Shown here in pieces: positions 35,373 to 46,233 of a DNA stretch of 64,000 nt (positions are counted from its first letter, which is position 1; every line of letters starts with the position of its first letter). The notes below the pieces were generated by a model. That model was given only the letters and a program-made list of their open reading frames with translations, was not told where the DNA came from and did no database searches. Position numbers and translations under genes: made by a program. Source of the stretch: UBA5336 sp039818165 (GTDB lineage Bacteria > Pseudomonadota > Alphaproteobacteria > Caulobacterales > Hyphomonadaceae); the NCBI GenBank assembly GCA_039818165.1, contig JBCBUL010000003.1, positions 1-64,000 of the forward strand, given 5' to 3'.

Positions 35373-35804
35373 GTGCCTGACGACCGCGCCCTTCTCACCC
35401 AGGTGTTCCCACAGCCGGGCAACAGTTCGGCTTCGTTGGGGTTTCACTTGCTCGCACTCGACATGACGGCGCTGACGACGCGCGTACGCTTCGACGGCAA
35501 ATCTGACTTCACCAATCCGGCCGGTTACATCCAGGGCGGCTACCTGTCAGCGATGCTGGACGATACGATCGGCATGCTCGCCACGATGAAGACGGGGACA
35601 GTGAAATTCCCCTCGACCATCGACCTGCACACGACCTTTCTGCGACCTGTGAAGGTGGGCGCCATCGAAGTCGCCGCGCGTCTGCGCAATATAGGCCGCG
35701 CCGTCATCTTCGCCGATGCAGAGCTCTATGATACACGGGGGAAAGAAGCGGCACGCGCGGTCGCCACCCTCGCCATCAACCCGCGCAAAGCCCCCGCCAG
35801 TTAA
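35373..35804 (+). CDS. PaaI-family hotdog-fold thioesterase
   Basis: A 143-residue hotdog protein. The active-site segment NPAGYIQGGYLSAMLDDTIGM (about residues 49-69) has the GG-x8-D pattern of PaaI/YbgC-like acyl-CoA thioesterases. It hydrolyses acyl-CoA or hydroxyphenylacetyl-CoA esters, presumably relieving CoA sequestration. The GTG start is 4 bases after the preceding stop with AGGA immediately upstream, so translation is likely coupled. It lies inside the beta-oxidation run and ends 25 bases before the thiolase start. Confidence 0.86.
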   Translation: MPDDRALLTQVFPQPGNSSASLGFHLLALDMTALTTRVRFDGKSDFTNPAGYIQGGYLSAMLDDTIGMLATMKTGTVKFPSTIDLHTTFLRPVKVGAIEVAARLRNIGRAVIFADAELYDTRGKEAARAVATLAINPRKAPAS

Positions 35805-35829
35805 TCAAGTTCCAAGGAGGACCTCCCCA

Positions 35830-37035
35830 ATGGCCGAAGCCTATATCTACGACGCCGTGCGCACCCCGCGCGGCAAGGGCAAGCAGAGCGGCAGCCTGCA
35901 TGAAATCACCGCCCTCGACCTGGCGACCCAGTCGCTGCAGGCGGTACGCGACCGCAATGAGCTCGACACCTCGATTGTTGACGATGTGGTGCTCGGCTGC
36001 GTCTCCCCCGTCGGCGAGCAGGGCGCGGACATTGCCCGCGTCGCGGTGCTGAACGCCGACTATGCCGAAACCACGGCCGGTGTGCAGATCGACCGTTTCT
36101 GCGCTTCCGGCCTGGAAGCCTGCAACATGGCCGCCTCCAAGGTGATCACGGGCGAGGCCGACATGGCGATTGGCGGCGGTGTAGAATCCATGTCCCGCGT
36201 GCCCATGGGCGCCTCCGGCGGGGCCTGGTCGTCTGACCCGTCTGTCGCTATCAAAACCTACTTCGCGCCCCAGGGCGTTGGCGCTGATACGATCGCCACG
36301 AAGTACGGCTTCTCCCGCGATGATGTAGATGCCTATGCCGTAGAGAGCCAGCAACGCGCCAAGCGCGCCTGGGACGAAGGGCGCTTCGCCAAATCCGTCA
36401 TTCCTGTGAAGGACCAGATGGGCGGCACGCAACTCGACCGCGACGAGCACATGCGCCCCGAAGCAGACATGCAGTCCCTCGCAGGCCTGAACCCGTCCTT
36501 CGCTGGCATGGGCGCCATGGGCTTCGATGAGGTCATCAAGCAGCGTTATCCCGAACTGGAAGAGATCAATCACGTCCACCATGCGGGCAACAGCTCCGGC
36601 ATCGTGGATGGATCAGCGGCTGTCCTTTTCGGTTCGAAAGAAGCTGGCGAGCGCACCGGCATGAAACCGCGCGCCCGCATCCGCGCCATGGCGTCGATCG
36701 GCTCAGAGCCCGGCATCATGCTGACGGGCCCAACCTATGTGACCCAGAAAGTGCTCAAGAAAGCCGGCATGGAAGTCGGCGACATCGACGTTTATGAGCT
36801 GAACGAAGCGTTCGCCTCCGTGCCGATGCTGATGATGCAGCTGCTCGACATCCCCCATGAGAAGATGAACGTGAATGGCGGCGCCATCGCCATGGGCCAT
36901 CCCCTCGGCGCAACCGGCGCCATGCTGCTCGGCACCATGGTCGATGAACTGGAGCGCACTGGCAAGGAAACCGCGCTGGTCACCCTCTGCGTCGGCGCCG
37001 GCATGGGCACCGCCACAATCATCGAACGCATCTAA
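35830..37035 (+). CDS. fadA: Acetyl-CoA C-acyltransferase (thiolase)
   Basis: A 401-residue thiolase. The nucleophilic Cys is in DRFCASGLEACNMAASKV (about residue 92), the second site GHPLGATGAMLLG (about 357) provides the His, and the C-terminal Cys is in TLCVGAGMGTA (about 387). It cleaves 3-ketoacyl-CoA to acetyl-CoA and a shortened acyl-CoA. ATG 35830 is chosen over an earlier in-frame codon inside the thioesterase gene, because AAGGAGG precedes it by 9 bases. That Shine-Dalgarno is part of GGAGGACCTCC, which could fold on itself. It is followed 15 bases later by the multifunctional enzyme, the usual fadA-fadB/J pairing. Confidence 0.94.
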   Translation: MAEAYIYDAVRTPRGKGKQSGSLHEITALDLATQSLQAVRDRNELDTSIVDDVVLGCVSPVGEQGADIARVAVLNADYAETTAGVQIDRFCASGLEACNMAASKVITGEADMAIGGGVESMSRVPMGASGGAWSSDPSVAIKTYFAPQGVGADTIATKYGFSRDDVDAYAVESQQRAKRAWDEGRFAKSVIPVKDQMGGTQLDRDEHMRPEADMQSLAGLNPSFAGMGAMGFDEVIKQRYPELEEINHVHHAGNSSGIVDGSAAVLFGSKEAGERTGMKPRARIRAMASIGSEPGIMLTGPTYVTQKVLKKAGMEVGDIDVYELNEAFASVPMLMMQLLDIPHEKMNVNGGAIAMGHPLGATGAMLLGTMVDELERTGKETALVTLCVGAGMGTATIIERI

Positions 37036-37050
37036 CTCGGAAATAGACAC

Positions 37051-39285
<2,235 letters not shown>

Positions 39286-39310
39286 GGCTGGCCTAAACCA
39301 AACTCAACAA

Positions 39311-39338
39311 AGGCCGGGGCATTTGCTCCGGCTTTTTT
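39311..39338 (+). terminator. Rho-independent terminator of the beta-oxidation operon
   Basis: GGCCGGGGC and GCTCCGGC pair around ATTT and are followed by TTTTTT. The hairpin lies 26 bases after the fadJ-type stop and ends the operon. Confidence 0.88.
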
Positions 39339-39407
39339 ATGCGGGGTTTCACGTATTTGCGACGCATCGCGGAAGACCGACATTGGTGACCACCAAGGAG
39401 GCTTCCC

Positions 39408-40241
39408 ATGACCGTCGTCTGTATGATCGCCAACACCCAGGATGAAGACCGCGCTGCAGTGACCTATGCCGCCAGCCTCGCGCGCCGCATGGACACATCC
39501 CTTGAGGAGATTTGCGCCCTGCCCGACGCCAGTTCCGCGCTGATCTACGCAACCTCTCCGTACATGATCGGTGTTGGCGGGGCCGCCATAGAAGGCGTGG
39601 AAGCCGCACAGACCAAACTGAAGGCCGATTGCGGGGCTATGTTCAACGCCGTCTGCGAGTTGGCCGGCCCCAGCGGTGGCGCCGCCTTCACGGAGCAAGT
39701 TGAGTTGCCCGCGAGAGCTGCTGTTCGCGCCGCGACGCTTTCCAGTGCGATTGTCTTTCCACATCTCGCAGGCTGTGGGGGCCACACCCTCTCAGAGGCC
39801 GTTGAACGCGTCATGATGGACGCTGCACTGCCCGTTGTTCTGGCCCCGGCAGAGCCCATTGAAACGGGCGCAGCCCTGATCGCCTGGGATGGCAGCCCCC
39901 AGGCGGCCCGCGCCGTGCGCACCAATGCAGACGTCCTCAAGGCGTTCTCCCATATCCATATCGCCCAGAATGGCGATGATCTCGGCCCTCAGGACGCCAA
40001 CCCCGCGGCGCAGCCAGAAGCCTTGGCAGACTGGCTTCAGGCGCGCGGACTGGACTCCACGATTCACCGCTTTTCCGGCTCCATCTCAAAAGGGCTACAC
40101 GACGTTGCCGCCCGCACGTCAGCTGAACTGGTAGTCGCAGGCGCCTATGGCTCCAGCCGCGCCGGTGAGATGCTCTTCGGGGGTGCCACCCGCGGCCTCC
40201 TGCGCGCAGAAAACGCCCCCGCTCTGCTGCTGACCCACTAG
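39408..40241 (+). CDS. Universal stress protein (tandem UspA domains)
   Basis: A 277-residue protein of two Usp folds, the first degenerate and the second ending GAYGSSRAGEMLFGGATRGLLR (about 244-265), the ATP-binding motif of UspA. A typical hydrophobic C-terminus follows (APALLLTH). The first domain lacks that G-2x-G-9x-G(S/T) motif. Usp proteins respond to stress and some bind ATP. An AAGGAGG Shine-Dalgarno precedes ATG 39408. It lies after the operon terminator and appears monocistronic. Confidence 0.88.
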   Translation: MTVVCMIANTQDEDRAAVTYAASLARRMDTSLEEICALPDASSALIYATSPYMIGVGGAAIEGVEAAQTKLKADCGAMFNAVCELAGPSGGAAFTEQVELPARAAVRAATLSSAIVFPHLAGCGGHTLSEAVERVMMDAALPVVLAPAEPIETGAALIAWDGSPQAARAVRTNADVLKAFSHIHIAQNGDDLGPQDANPAAQPEALADWLQARGLDSTIHRFSGSISKGLHDVAARTSAELVVAGAYGSSRAGEMLFGGATRGLLRAENAPALLLTH

Positions 40242-40398
40242 GGAAATCTGCACGCAACTTCCCAGGCAGGAGCGGGCGACACTGGGATTGAACCCGGCAG
40301 GCACGCCCTAACATTCCGACGAGACTAGACGCCGTGTCAGCCTTTCGAAGCGCGACACCCATACTGGCAGACGGTGCAGGTCGATCTGGCCGCTGGCC

Positions 40399-41244
40399 CT
40401 ATTCCGGCGCGACCAACGCACCGTAGAGATCGGGCCTCCGGTCCCGGAAAAAGCCCCACGCGGCCCGCTCTGTTTCAATGGCGTCGAGATCAAACGTAGC
40501 AGTGGCAATTCCGGTCTCGGTCCGGTCAAGCTCAGAAACTACGGCGCCATCGGGCCCCGCGATGAAACTCGTGCCGTAAAAAAGCTGGCCGCCTTCATCG
40601 CCCACACGATTGGCCGCCAAAATGGGCATCACATTGGAGACTGCATGGCCGACCATCGCCCGGCGCCAACGCGCCGCTGTGTCCAGGCTGGGGTCCTGGG
40701 GCTCTGCGCCAATGGCGGTCGGATAGAGGAGAATGTCAGCGCCCATAAGCGCCATGGCCCGAGCCACTTCCGGGAACCACTGATCCCAGCAAATCCCGAC
40801 ACCAACGCGGCCGACAGCCGTCTCCCAGACCCGCAAGCCGCCGCCTGGGCGAAAGTAGAACTTCTCCTGGTAGCCCGGCCCATCAGGAATGTGGCTCTTG
40901 CGATAGGTGCCCAGAACCGAACCGTCGGCATCAATCATCGCAACACTGTTGTAGAGACAAGGCCCGTCGCGCTCAAAAAACGATACTGGCAAGACCACAT
41001 TGAGCCTGCTCGCAACCTCGGAAAAACGCTCGATGGCAGGATGGCCAGCAACCGGTTTTGCCAGAGCAAAATGTGCCTCTTCCTGCGTCTTGCAGAAGTA
41101 CGGCCCCAGGAACAGCTCCGGCAAGAGGATCAGTCGTGCCCCGCGCGCAGCGGCCGCTTCGACCAGCGCTATCGCCTCTCTAAGCGGTGCCTCGCTCAGG
41201 CCTGGCGCAAACTGAACAGCGGCTGTCGTCAATTCGCGGGTCAT
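40399..41244 (-). CDS. aguB: N-carbamoylputrescine amidase (nitrilase superfamily)
   Basis: A 281-residue carbon-nitrogen hydrolase. The catalytic triad is visible: Glu in LLPELFLGPYF (about residue 42), Lys in YRKSHIPDGPGYQEK (about 115) and Cys in GVGICWDQWFPE (about 152). The SHIPDGPGYQEKFYF and WDQWFPEVARA segments are those of N-carbamoylputrescine amidases, which release putrescine, CO2 and ammonia. It overlaps the upstream agmatine deiminase gene by four bases (ATGA), so the two enzymes convert agmatine to putrescine in sequence. Confidence 0.94.
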   Translation of the reverse strand: MTRELTTAAVQFAPGLSEAPLREAIALVEAAAARGARLILLPELFLGPYFCKTQEEAHFALAKPVAGHPAIERFSEVASRLNVVLPVSFFERDGPCLYNSVAMIDADGSVLGTYRKSHIPDGPGYQEKFYFRPGGGLRVWETAVGRVGVGICWDQWFPEVARAMALMGADILLYPTAIGAEPQDPSLDTAARWRRAMVGHAVSNVMPILAANRVGDEGGQLFYGTSFIAGPDGAVVSELDRTETGIATATFDLDAIETERAAWGFFRDRRPDLYGALVAPE

Positions 41245-42242
41245 GTCTGGTGCACCTCATTTGCGGGAACATTGCAGGTCATACAGTGGAAACTTCCCCC
41301 GCCCGCAAGTATCGCCCGCGATGGGATAGGCACCACGCGCCAGCCCGGACAAATCGCTTCCAATTGCGCAGCAGCAGCCTCACCCAAGGCCTGATCGTAG
41401 ACTGGAAACAGTATCTCTCCATTCGCGAAGACGAAATTCATATGGCTGGCCGGCGCTATCTCACCGCCCGGATCGGCCACATCCCCGGGCGATCCTATGG
41501 TCTCCACATCGAGGCCCGCCGCGCGCAATGCGTCTTCCACCTCGGCGAGACGGCCCGCCTGAGCTTCATCGGCTGAAACCGGACGCTGGCACACCACCCG
41601 GCAAGGCCCAATGAACCGCGCAACATTATCAACATGGCCGTCCGTGTGGTCGTTGAGCAAACCGCGCTCCAACCAGATGATCCGCCGGGCGCCGAGGCTC
41701 GTCTCCAGCGCCATTTCCGCGTCCGCCTCACGCCACCCGTTGCGATTTGGGTTGAGCAGGCATTCACGGGTCGTGAGTACAGTTCCAGAGCCGTCATGGT
41801 CCACCGCGCCGCCTTCCAGGATGAAACTGTGTGTGTGCATGCGGGCGTCTTCGACATCGGCAATCGCCCGGCTCGTGTCTCGATCACCGGGCATATCAAA
41901 CTTGCCGCCCCAGCCATTGAACTCGAAGCACTTTGCGAGACGCTCGCCCCCCGAGCTTTGGGTGAAAACTGGCCCCGTATCGCGCAACCAGATGTCCCCG
42001 GTCGGCACGCGGCGCAGCATCTCCGGCGCGATCCCATGGGCGAGCGCTGCGCGTTCAGCTGCGTCATCTCCGATCGCAACGCGCAACGGTAACCGTGTCG
42101 AAAGTCTTTGAACGAAATGGGCAACTTCGCGCCGGGCCGATTCAAAAGCATCGCCCCACTCATCGGCCAAGCGCGGCCATCCGACCCAGATCGCGCGCTG
42201 GGGCATCCACTCCGGTGGAAAAGGGGGCGTTGAAGGCGTCAT
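41241..42242 (-). CDS. aguA: Agmatine deiminase
   Basis: A 333-residue pentein-fold enzyme. Diagnostic segments are GDIWLRDTGPVF (about residue 88), EGGAVDHDGSGTVLTTRECLLNPNRN (about 138-163), NDHTDGHVDNVARF (about 195) and the nucleophilic Cys in GGGSFHCMTC near residue 322. It hydrolyses agmatine to N-carbamoylputrescine and ammonia. ATG 42242 is chosen because the upstream in-frame extension is Arg/Cys-rich and not protein-like. Its last bases overlap aguB, giving a two-gene polyamine pathway unit on the minus strand. Confidence 0.94.
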   Translation of the reverse strand: MTPSTPPFPPEWMPQRAIWVGWPRLADEWGDAFESARREVAHFVQRLSTRLPLRVAIGDDAAERAALAHGIAPEMLRRVPTGDIWLRDTGPVFTQSSGGERLAKCFEFNGWGGKFDMPGDRDTSRAIADVEDARMHTHSFILEGGAVDHDGSGTVLTTRECLLNPNRNGWREADAEMALETSLGARRIIWLERGLLNDHTDGHVDNVARFIGPCRVVCQRPVSADEAQAGRLAEVEDALRAAGLDVETIGSPGDVADPGGEIAPASHMNFVFANGEILFPVYDQALGEAAAAQLEAICPGWRVVPIPSRAILAGGGSFHCMTCNVPANEVHQT

Positions 42243-42294
42243 GGCCCGCGACGTCGCACACAGACGGCCCGGGGACCAGCCCTCAAAACAGCAA

Positions 42295-42327
42295 TCGGCG
42301 GCCAACCCAATGCATGGGGGCCGCCGA
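42295..42327. repeat. Perfect 9-bp inverted repeat downstream of the TonB-dependent receptor gene
   Basis: TCGGCGGCC (42295-42303) and GGCCGCCGA (42319-42327) are perfectly complementary with a 15-base loop. The core GGCCGCC recurs in the terminator stem at 42354-42383, so the two hairpins could exchange strands. Role unknown. Confidence 0.5.
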
Positions 42328-42353
42328 CGCGTACTGTACACACTCTACAAACG

Positions 42354-42383
42354 AAAAGGGCCGCCAAGTCTCCCCGGCGGCCC
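42354..42383 (-). terminator. Rho-independent terminator of the TonB-dependent receptor gene
   Basis: On the minus strand GGGCCGCC and GGCGGCCC form an 8-bp stem followed by TTTTCG, 13 bases after the receptor stop codon. Confidence 0.85.
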
Positions 42384-42396
42384 AATCTGATTTGGC

Positions 42397-45300
42397 TTAG
42401 AAGGCGTACTTGAAGCCCAACTGGATCTGCCACAGCGAAGCGCTGTTTGTGATCCGGCGCTCTGAACGCTCAGGGAAGCCGGAATAGACATACTGGCCGT
42501 CTACGATGTCCACGTTAGCAACCGGCTGGAAGTACTCATAACGAACCTGCTCGAGGCGCCCCCAGTCTTCGTTCAGCAGGTTTCCTACGTTTTCGATGTC
42601 CAGGAAGAATGCTGTCTTCGCTCCATTCGGGAAGAAGCCAGGGAACTCTTGGGAGAAACGCAGGTCAAACGACGTATACCAACGACTGTTGAATTCGTTA
42701 CGGCGCGCTATGTCTCCGGCGAAATCATTCAGACCGCTTGTCGACAAGAAGGCGAAGAAGTCATCCAGAGTAGCCTGGTCGCCGCCGAACGAGGCCGCTG
42801 CGTTAAACAACGGATCGTTTGCGCCGGTGGGCACGTAGAACAGTTCACCTTCATCATCAGCACGCCCCTCACGAATACCGAACAGTGAGCGCTGCGCGCC
42901 ACCTGAATAGTCGTAGGTGTAGGAGAACGGCTGACCTGAACGACGCGTGCCGAACAGGGTCACGCGAGTAGAGTAGTCCTGATAGAACTGTTCTTCCCAA
43001 TCGATGAACAGCTTGAACTCATGCTCGCGCTGGTAGTTGGAAACGGCCGTGATCGGGTTCTGGCGATCAAAGGTCGCATAGTCGGAGTAGTTCGACGAAG
43101 CGGTGGACGACGTGCCGGAATGGGCGTCAGAGACGTCCTGATAGGTGTAGGATCCACCAAAAGTCAGTCCATAGTCTTCGACCGGCTTGCGGAACTTGAA
43201 GGTGAAGATTTCCTGATTGCCCTTGTCAATGTTTGTCAAGAACAAGGCTTCAGGAGCAACCTCTGCTTCGTTGATGGAGACAACACCGTCACCATTGGTG
43301 TCCAATGCGGAGCCATTGGCGGCCGTTTCGCCATCGTCATAGAAGTCGATAAGAGCCTGAGCGCCGCCCGATGCGATGATCGAGTTTACAAACGCTTCAT
43401 CAAGGCCGCAATTGTAGATCGGACGGCCGTCAATGTTCTGCGCAACACCAACTGTTCCGCAGGAGAGGTCATTCCAGAACGGAACATTGTCGTTCACGCC
43501 ATAGATGTAATCGAAAGAGAACTCCCATTCCCCGGTGCCGTACAGATCGTCGAAGAACAGATCTGTTCCGAGATTTGCACGCCAAAGTGAAGGAATCTCG
43601 AAGTCAGGGTCGAGGACATTCACTGAGCCATCGCCTGGTGTCAGAGCATCCTGCACGTTCTGTGGGATGTTGAACCCATCAACATTGGTAATCGGACCTG
43701 GCTGGAATTGACTGTCAATCGTCACGCCATTGTTCGAGTAGTTGTTGGAGATCCAAACATTGGGCGAACCGCCTGAGAAGCGCCCAACACCACCACGGAA
43801 AGTGACGATGTCATTGTATTCGTAGTTGACCCCAAGACGCGGCAGAACAATCGAGGCGTCGATAGGATTGGCATTTGAGAAGCCGTAACGAGCCAAGAAG
43901 TTCGGATTTTCCGTAATTGTGTCGTCTGATTGGTAGTCTTCGTAACGCAGACCGGCGATCACAGTCAGCTGATCATTGAATTGCCATTCGTCCTGAGCGT
44001 AGAGCGACAGAATTTCAAACCCAAAGCTCGCGGCGCCGTCTACTTCGTCATTCGTGACAGCATTCTGATAGAAGAGGCTCGAAGCGGTGCGGTTTTCGAA
44101 GTCGGCGATCGAATCAAACTCATAAGACCCTTCTGACCCTGGAACGAACAGGTTGAAAACGTCCTGCTGTTCGTACTCGATACCGAACTTGACCAGATGG
44201 TCGCCGTACCCACCAATGTCACCCATTTCGTAGGTACCGGCCGCTTTGATCTGGAGAAGTTCGTTTTCCAGTTCGTTGGCGTGGCGGAAGAAATCAGGAC
44301 CGATTGAGATCGTACCATCCGGTGTAGAGATCTCGAAGTTTGCGAAGTCGCCACCGCCAAGTGGAACCTGACCTGTAATCTGTTCCGAAAGAGCAATCTT
44401 CACTTCAGATGAGAACCGGTCGGTCCAGTCGCTGAAGAGCTGAACTGCGTAGGCATTCGTTTCTTCCGAGCGGTCATACCAAGTTGATGGCGACCCGAGG
44501 TCTGCACCGTTGTTTCTTGGTTGGATCTCGTTACCTTCGTTGCGGATGAAGGTGAACTTCGCCCGGTGGTCCGGATTGATGTCCCAATCGAGAGTAGCAA
44601 GCAGCTTCTTGTCTTCGACGGGGTCGAGACCTGAGAAAGACAAAGAGTCAAACCCGTACACATTCTGCGAGATTTGACGAACTTGATCGTAGGTTGCCTG
44701 GCTGACGCCGGAGCCTGCTCCAGGAAGATCGCTGTTTCCGAGCAGTTGCTCTTCTTCGAAGTCTTCATAGGCCACGAAGAAGAAGAGCTTGTCTTCAATG
44801 ATAGGGCCGCCAAGCGTCACGCCCCACGTTTTCTCTTCGAATTCCTGATTGATCTCGAGGTCACCGATCTTGTCACCCGCAAGACTGTCATCGGTGTAGA
44901 AATAGTAGGCCGAACCAAAGAAATCGTTCTGACCAGACTTGGTGACGATGTTCACAGTACCACCGGTGAAGCCGGAGAACTCAACATCGTATGGCGCAAC
45001 TTCGACAGAAAGCTGGTCGAGAGCATCGATCGAGATTGGCGAACGTTGGGATGGGAAACCGTTCGCGTTCAAACCGAACAAGTCGTTGAACTTGATGCCA
45101 TCGATTGTCAGCGAGTTGAAACGGTTGTTGGTGCCACCGATGGAGATAGCGCCGTTGTTGGTTTGGTCGACAGTTACCAGAGGGTCGAGACGGGCGATAT
45201 CACGAATGTCGCGAGAAATGGTCGGCAGACCTTCAATGGTCTCCTGACCAAACGAAGAGGTAGGCCCAAGTGCCAGAGCTGCATCCGAGGCTGATCCGAT

Positions 45301-45666
45301 CACGACCACTGTGTCGAGTGTGCGCGATGATCCCAACTGTACGTTCAATGGGAACGTTTCGTTGATGGTGAGGAAGATGTTGTCGAACTGCTCAGTTGAA
45401 CCGTCGCCTGAGACAGTCACCGTGTAGGGGCCGCCCACGCGCAGGCCGCGTTCGGAAAATGTTCCATTCACATCAGTAGTTGTGGTGTCGGCAGAACCTG
45501 AGGGTGTATGCACAATGGTGACAGTTGCGCCTGAAACTGGCGTACCGCTTGCATCGGTGACAACACCTCGGACCGATGAAGTTGTTACCTGTGCTTCAGC
45601 GGGCTGGACGATGGCTGCGGCCATGGCGCCAAAGGCGACGCCGCCTGCGAGTGTTTTCCAATTCAT
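42397..45666 (-). CDS. Oar-type TonB-dependent outer-membrane receptor with carboxypeptidase regulatory-like domain
   Basis: A 1089-residue outer-membrane protein. Signal peptide MNWKTLAGGVAFGAMAAA... to AEA (about 1-25), a CarboxypepD_reg domain (about 28-110, SSVRGVVTDASGTPVSGATV), a TonB box-like DTVVVIG (about 122), a plug domain (about 140-240), and a large beta barrel ending IQLGFKYAF with the terminal Phe typical of outer-membrane assembly. Oar-like receptors import bulky substrates (peptides, siderophores, glycans); the ligand is unknown. ATG 45666 is used because the upstream in-frame extension is not protein-like and GAGGGGA precedes the start. Coding is somewhat lower in G+C than its neighbours. 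No TonB or ExbB is nearby. Confidence 0.93.
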   Translation of the reverse strand: MNWKTLAGGVAFGAMAAAIVQPAEAQVTTSSVRGVVTDASGTPVSGATVTIVHTPSGSADTTTTDVNGTFSERGLRVGGPYTVTVSGDGSTEQFDNIFLTINETFPLNVQLGSSRTLDTVVVIGSASDAALALGPTSSFGQETIEGLPTISRDIRDIARLDPLVTVDQTNNGAISIGGTNNRFNSLTIDGIKFNDLFGLNANGFPSQRSPISIDALDQLSVEVAPYDVEFSGFTGGTVNIVTKSGQNDFFGSAYYFYTDDSLAGDKIGDLEINQEFEEKTWGVTLGGPIIEDKLFFFVAYEDFEEEQLLGNSDLPGAGSGVSQATYDQVRQISQNVYGFDSLSFSGLDPVEDKKLLATLDWDINPDHRAKFTFIRNEGNEIQPRNNGADLGSPSTWYDRSEETNAYAVQLFSDWTDRFSSEVKIALSEQITGQVPLGGGDFANFEISTPDGTISIGPDFFRHANELENELLQIKAAGTYEMGDIGGYGDHLVKFGIEYEQQDVFNLFVPGSEGSYEFDSIADFENRTASSLFYQNAVTNDEVDGAASFGFEILSLYAQDEWQFNDQLTVIAGLRYEDYQSDDTITENPNFLARYGFSNANPIDASIVLPRLGVNYEYNDIVTFRGGVGRFSGGSPNVWISNNYSNNGVTIDSQFQPGPITNVDGFNIPQNVQDALTPGDGSVNVLDPDFEIPSLWRANLGTDLFFDDLYGTGEWEFSFDYIYGVNDNVPFWNDLSCGTVGVAQNIDGRPIYNCGLDEAFVNSIIASGGAQALIDFYDDGETAANGSALDTNGDGVVSINEAEVAPEALFLTNIDKGNQEIFTFKFRKPVEDYGLTFGGSYTYQDVSDAHSGTSSTASSNYSDYATFDRQNPITAVSNYQREHEFKLFIDWEEQFYQDYSTRVTLFGTRRSGQPFSYTYDYSGGAQRSLFGIREGRADDEGELFYVPTGANDPLFNAAASFGGDQATLDDFFAFLSTSGLNDFAGDIARRNEFNSRWYTSFDLRFSQEFPGFFPNGAKTAFFLDIENVGNLLNEDWGRLEQVRYEYFQPVANVDIVDGQYVYSGFPERSERRITNSASLWQIQLGFKYAF

Positions 45667-45816
45667 GAGTTCGTTCCCCTCGAATGAACGCGACCCGGGT
45701 CGACCATTCGACCACGTTGGCGTCCCCCTAGTCGCGCCGCGCAACGCTTGCGTAACGTTTTCGTGAAGCTTTGATGACGCCGGACAGGGACCCGAAATGT
45801 GTTGTGCGCGTGCAAC

Positions 45817-45847
45817 AAAAACGCCCGCGGAATGCGACTCCGCGGGC
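45817..45847 (-). terminator. Rho-independent terminator after ybaB
   Basis: On the minus strand CCCGCGGA and TCCGCGGG form an 8-bp stem with a 7-base loop, followed by CGTTTTTG. It lies 35 bases after the ybaB stop and separates it from the receptor gene. Confidence 0.85.
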
Positions 45848-45881
45848 CTTGACGAGCAGTATATTCGACCTAGCCGAGAGG

Positions 45882-46208
45882 CTAGAAGGGAAGCTTGAAA
45901 CCGGGCAGCATGCCGCCGCCGAGATCCTTGGTCGCTTCCTTCATCGCTGATTCCATTTCCTGCTCCAGATGCCGCCGTGCATCGCCATGGGCAGCCTTGA
46001 TCAGGTCCTCAAGAATTTCAGCATCATCGCCCATCATGGAGGGATCGATCGTGATGGCGACAAGCTCCCCCTTGCCGCGCAAGCGCACGGTCACCATGCC
46101 GGCGCCGGAGACACCCTCAGCCTCTGTGGCCTCGATCTTCTTTTGCGCCTCGGCCATCTTGGACTGCATTTCCTGGGCCTGGCGCATGATCTTCTGCAGG
46201 TCTTTCAC
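45882..46208 (-). CDS. ybaB: YbaB/EbfC family nucleoid-associated DNA-binding protein
   Basis: A 108-residue protein with KDLQKIMRQAQEMQSKMAEAQ (coiled helix, about 2-22) and GKGELVAITIDPSMMGDD (about 50-67), the family signature. YbaB dimers bind DNA and shape the nucleoid. The start is a GTG at 46208 (MKDLQKIM), with AGGAG upstream; the in-frame sequence before it belongs to dnaX. It follows dnaX after 25 bases, the conserved dnaX-ybaB order. The third gene usually present, recR, is absent here. Confidence 0.93.
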   Translation of the reverse strand: MKDLQKIMRQAQEMQSKMAEAQKKIEATEAEGVSGAGMVTVRLRGKGELVAITIDPSMMGDDAEILEDLIKAAHGDARRHLEQEMESAMKEATKDLGGGMLPGFKLPF

Positions 46209-46233
46209 GGGGGCACTCCTTCGTTTGACCGGT

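Noticed and set aside
40284..40295. GGGATTGAACCC, reading on the minus strand like a tRNA T-arm (GGGTTCAATCCC).
   Set aside because: The loop is one base short, the stem has mismatches, and no acceptor, D-arm or anticodon arm can be fitted upstream. It may be chance or a decayed tRNA.
45755..45764. ACG-TTTT-CGT upstream of the TonB-dependent receptor, resembling the MerR operator core.
   Set aside because: The six-base core is expected by chance many times in this window and the flanks match poorly.
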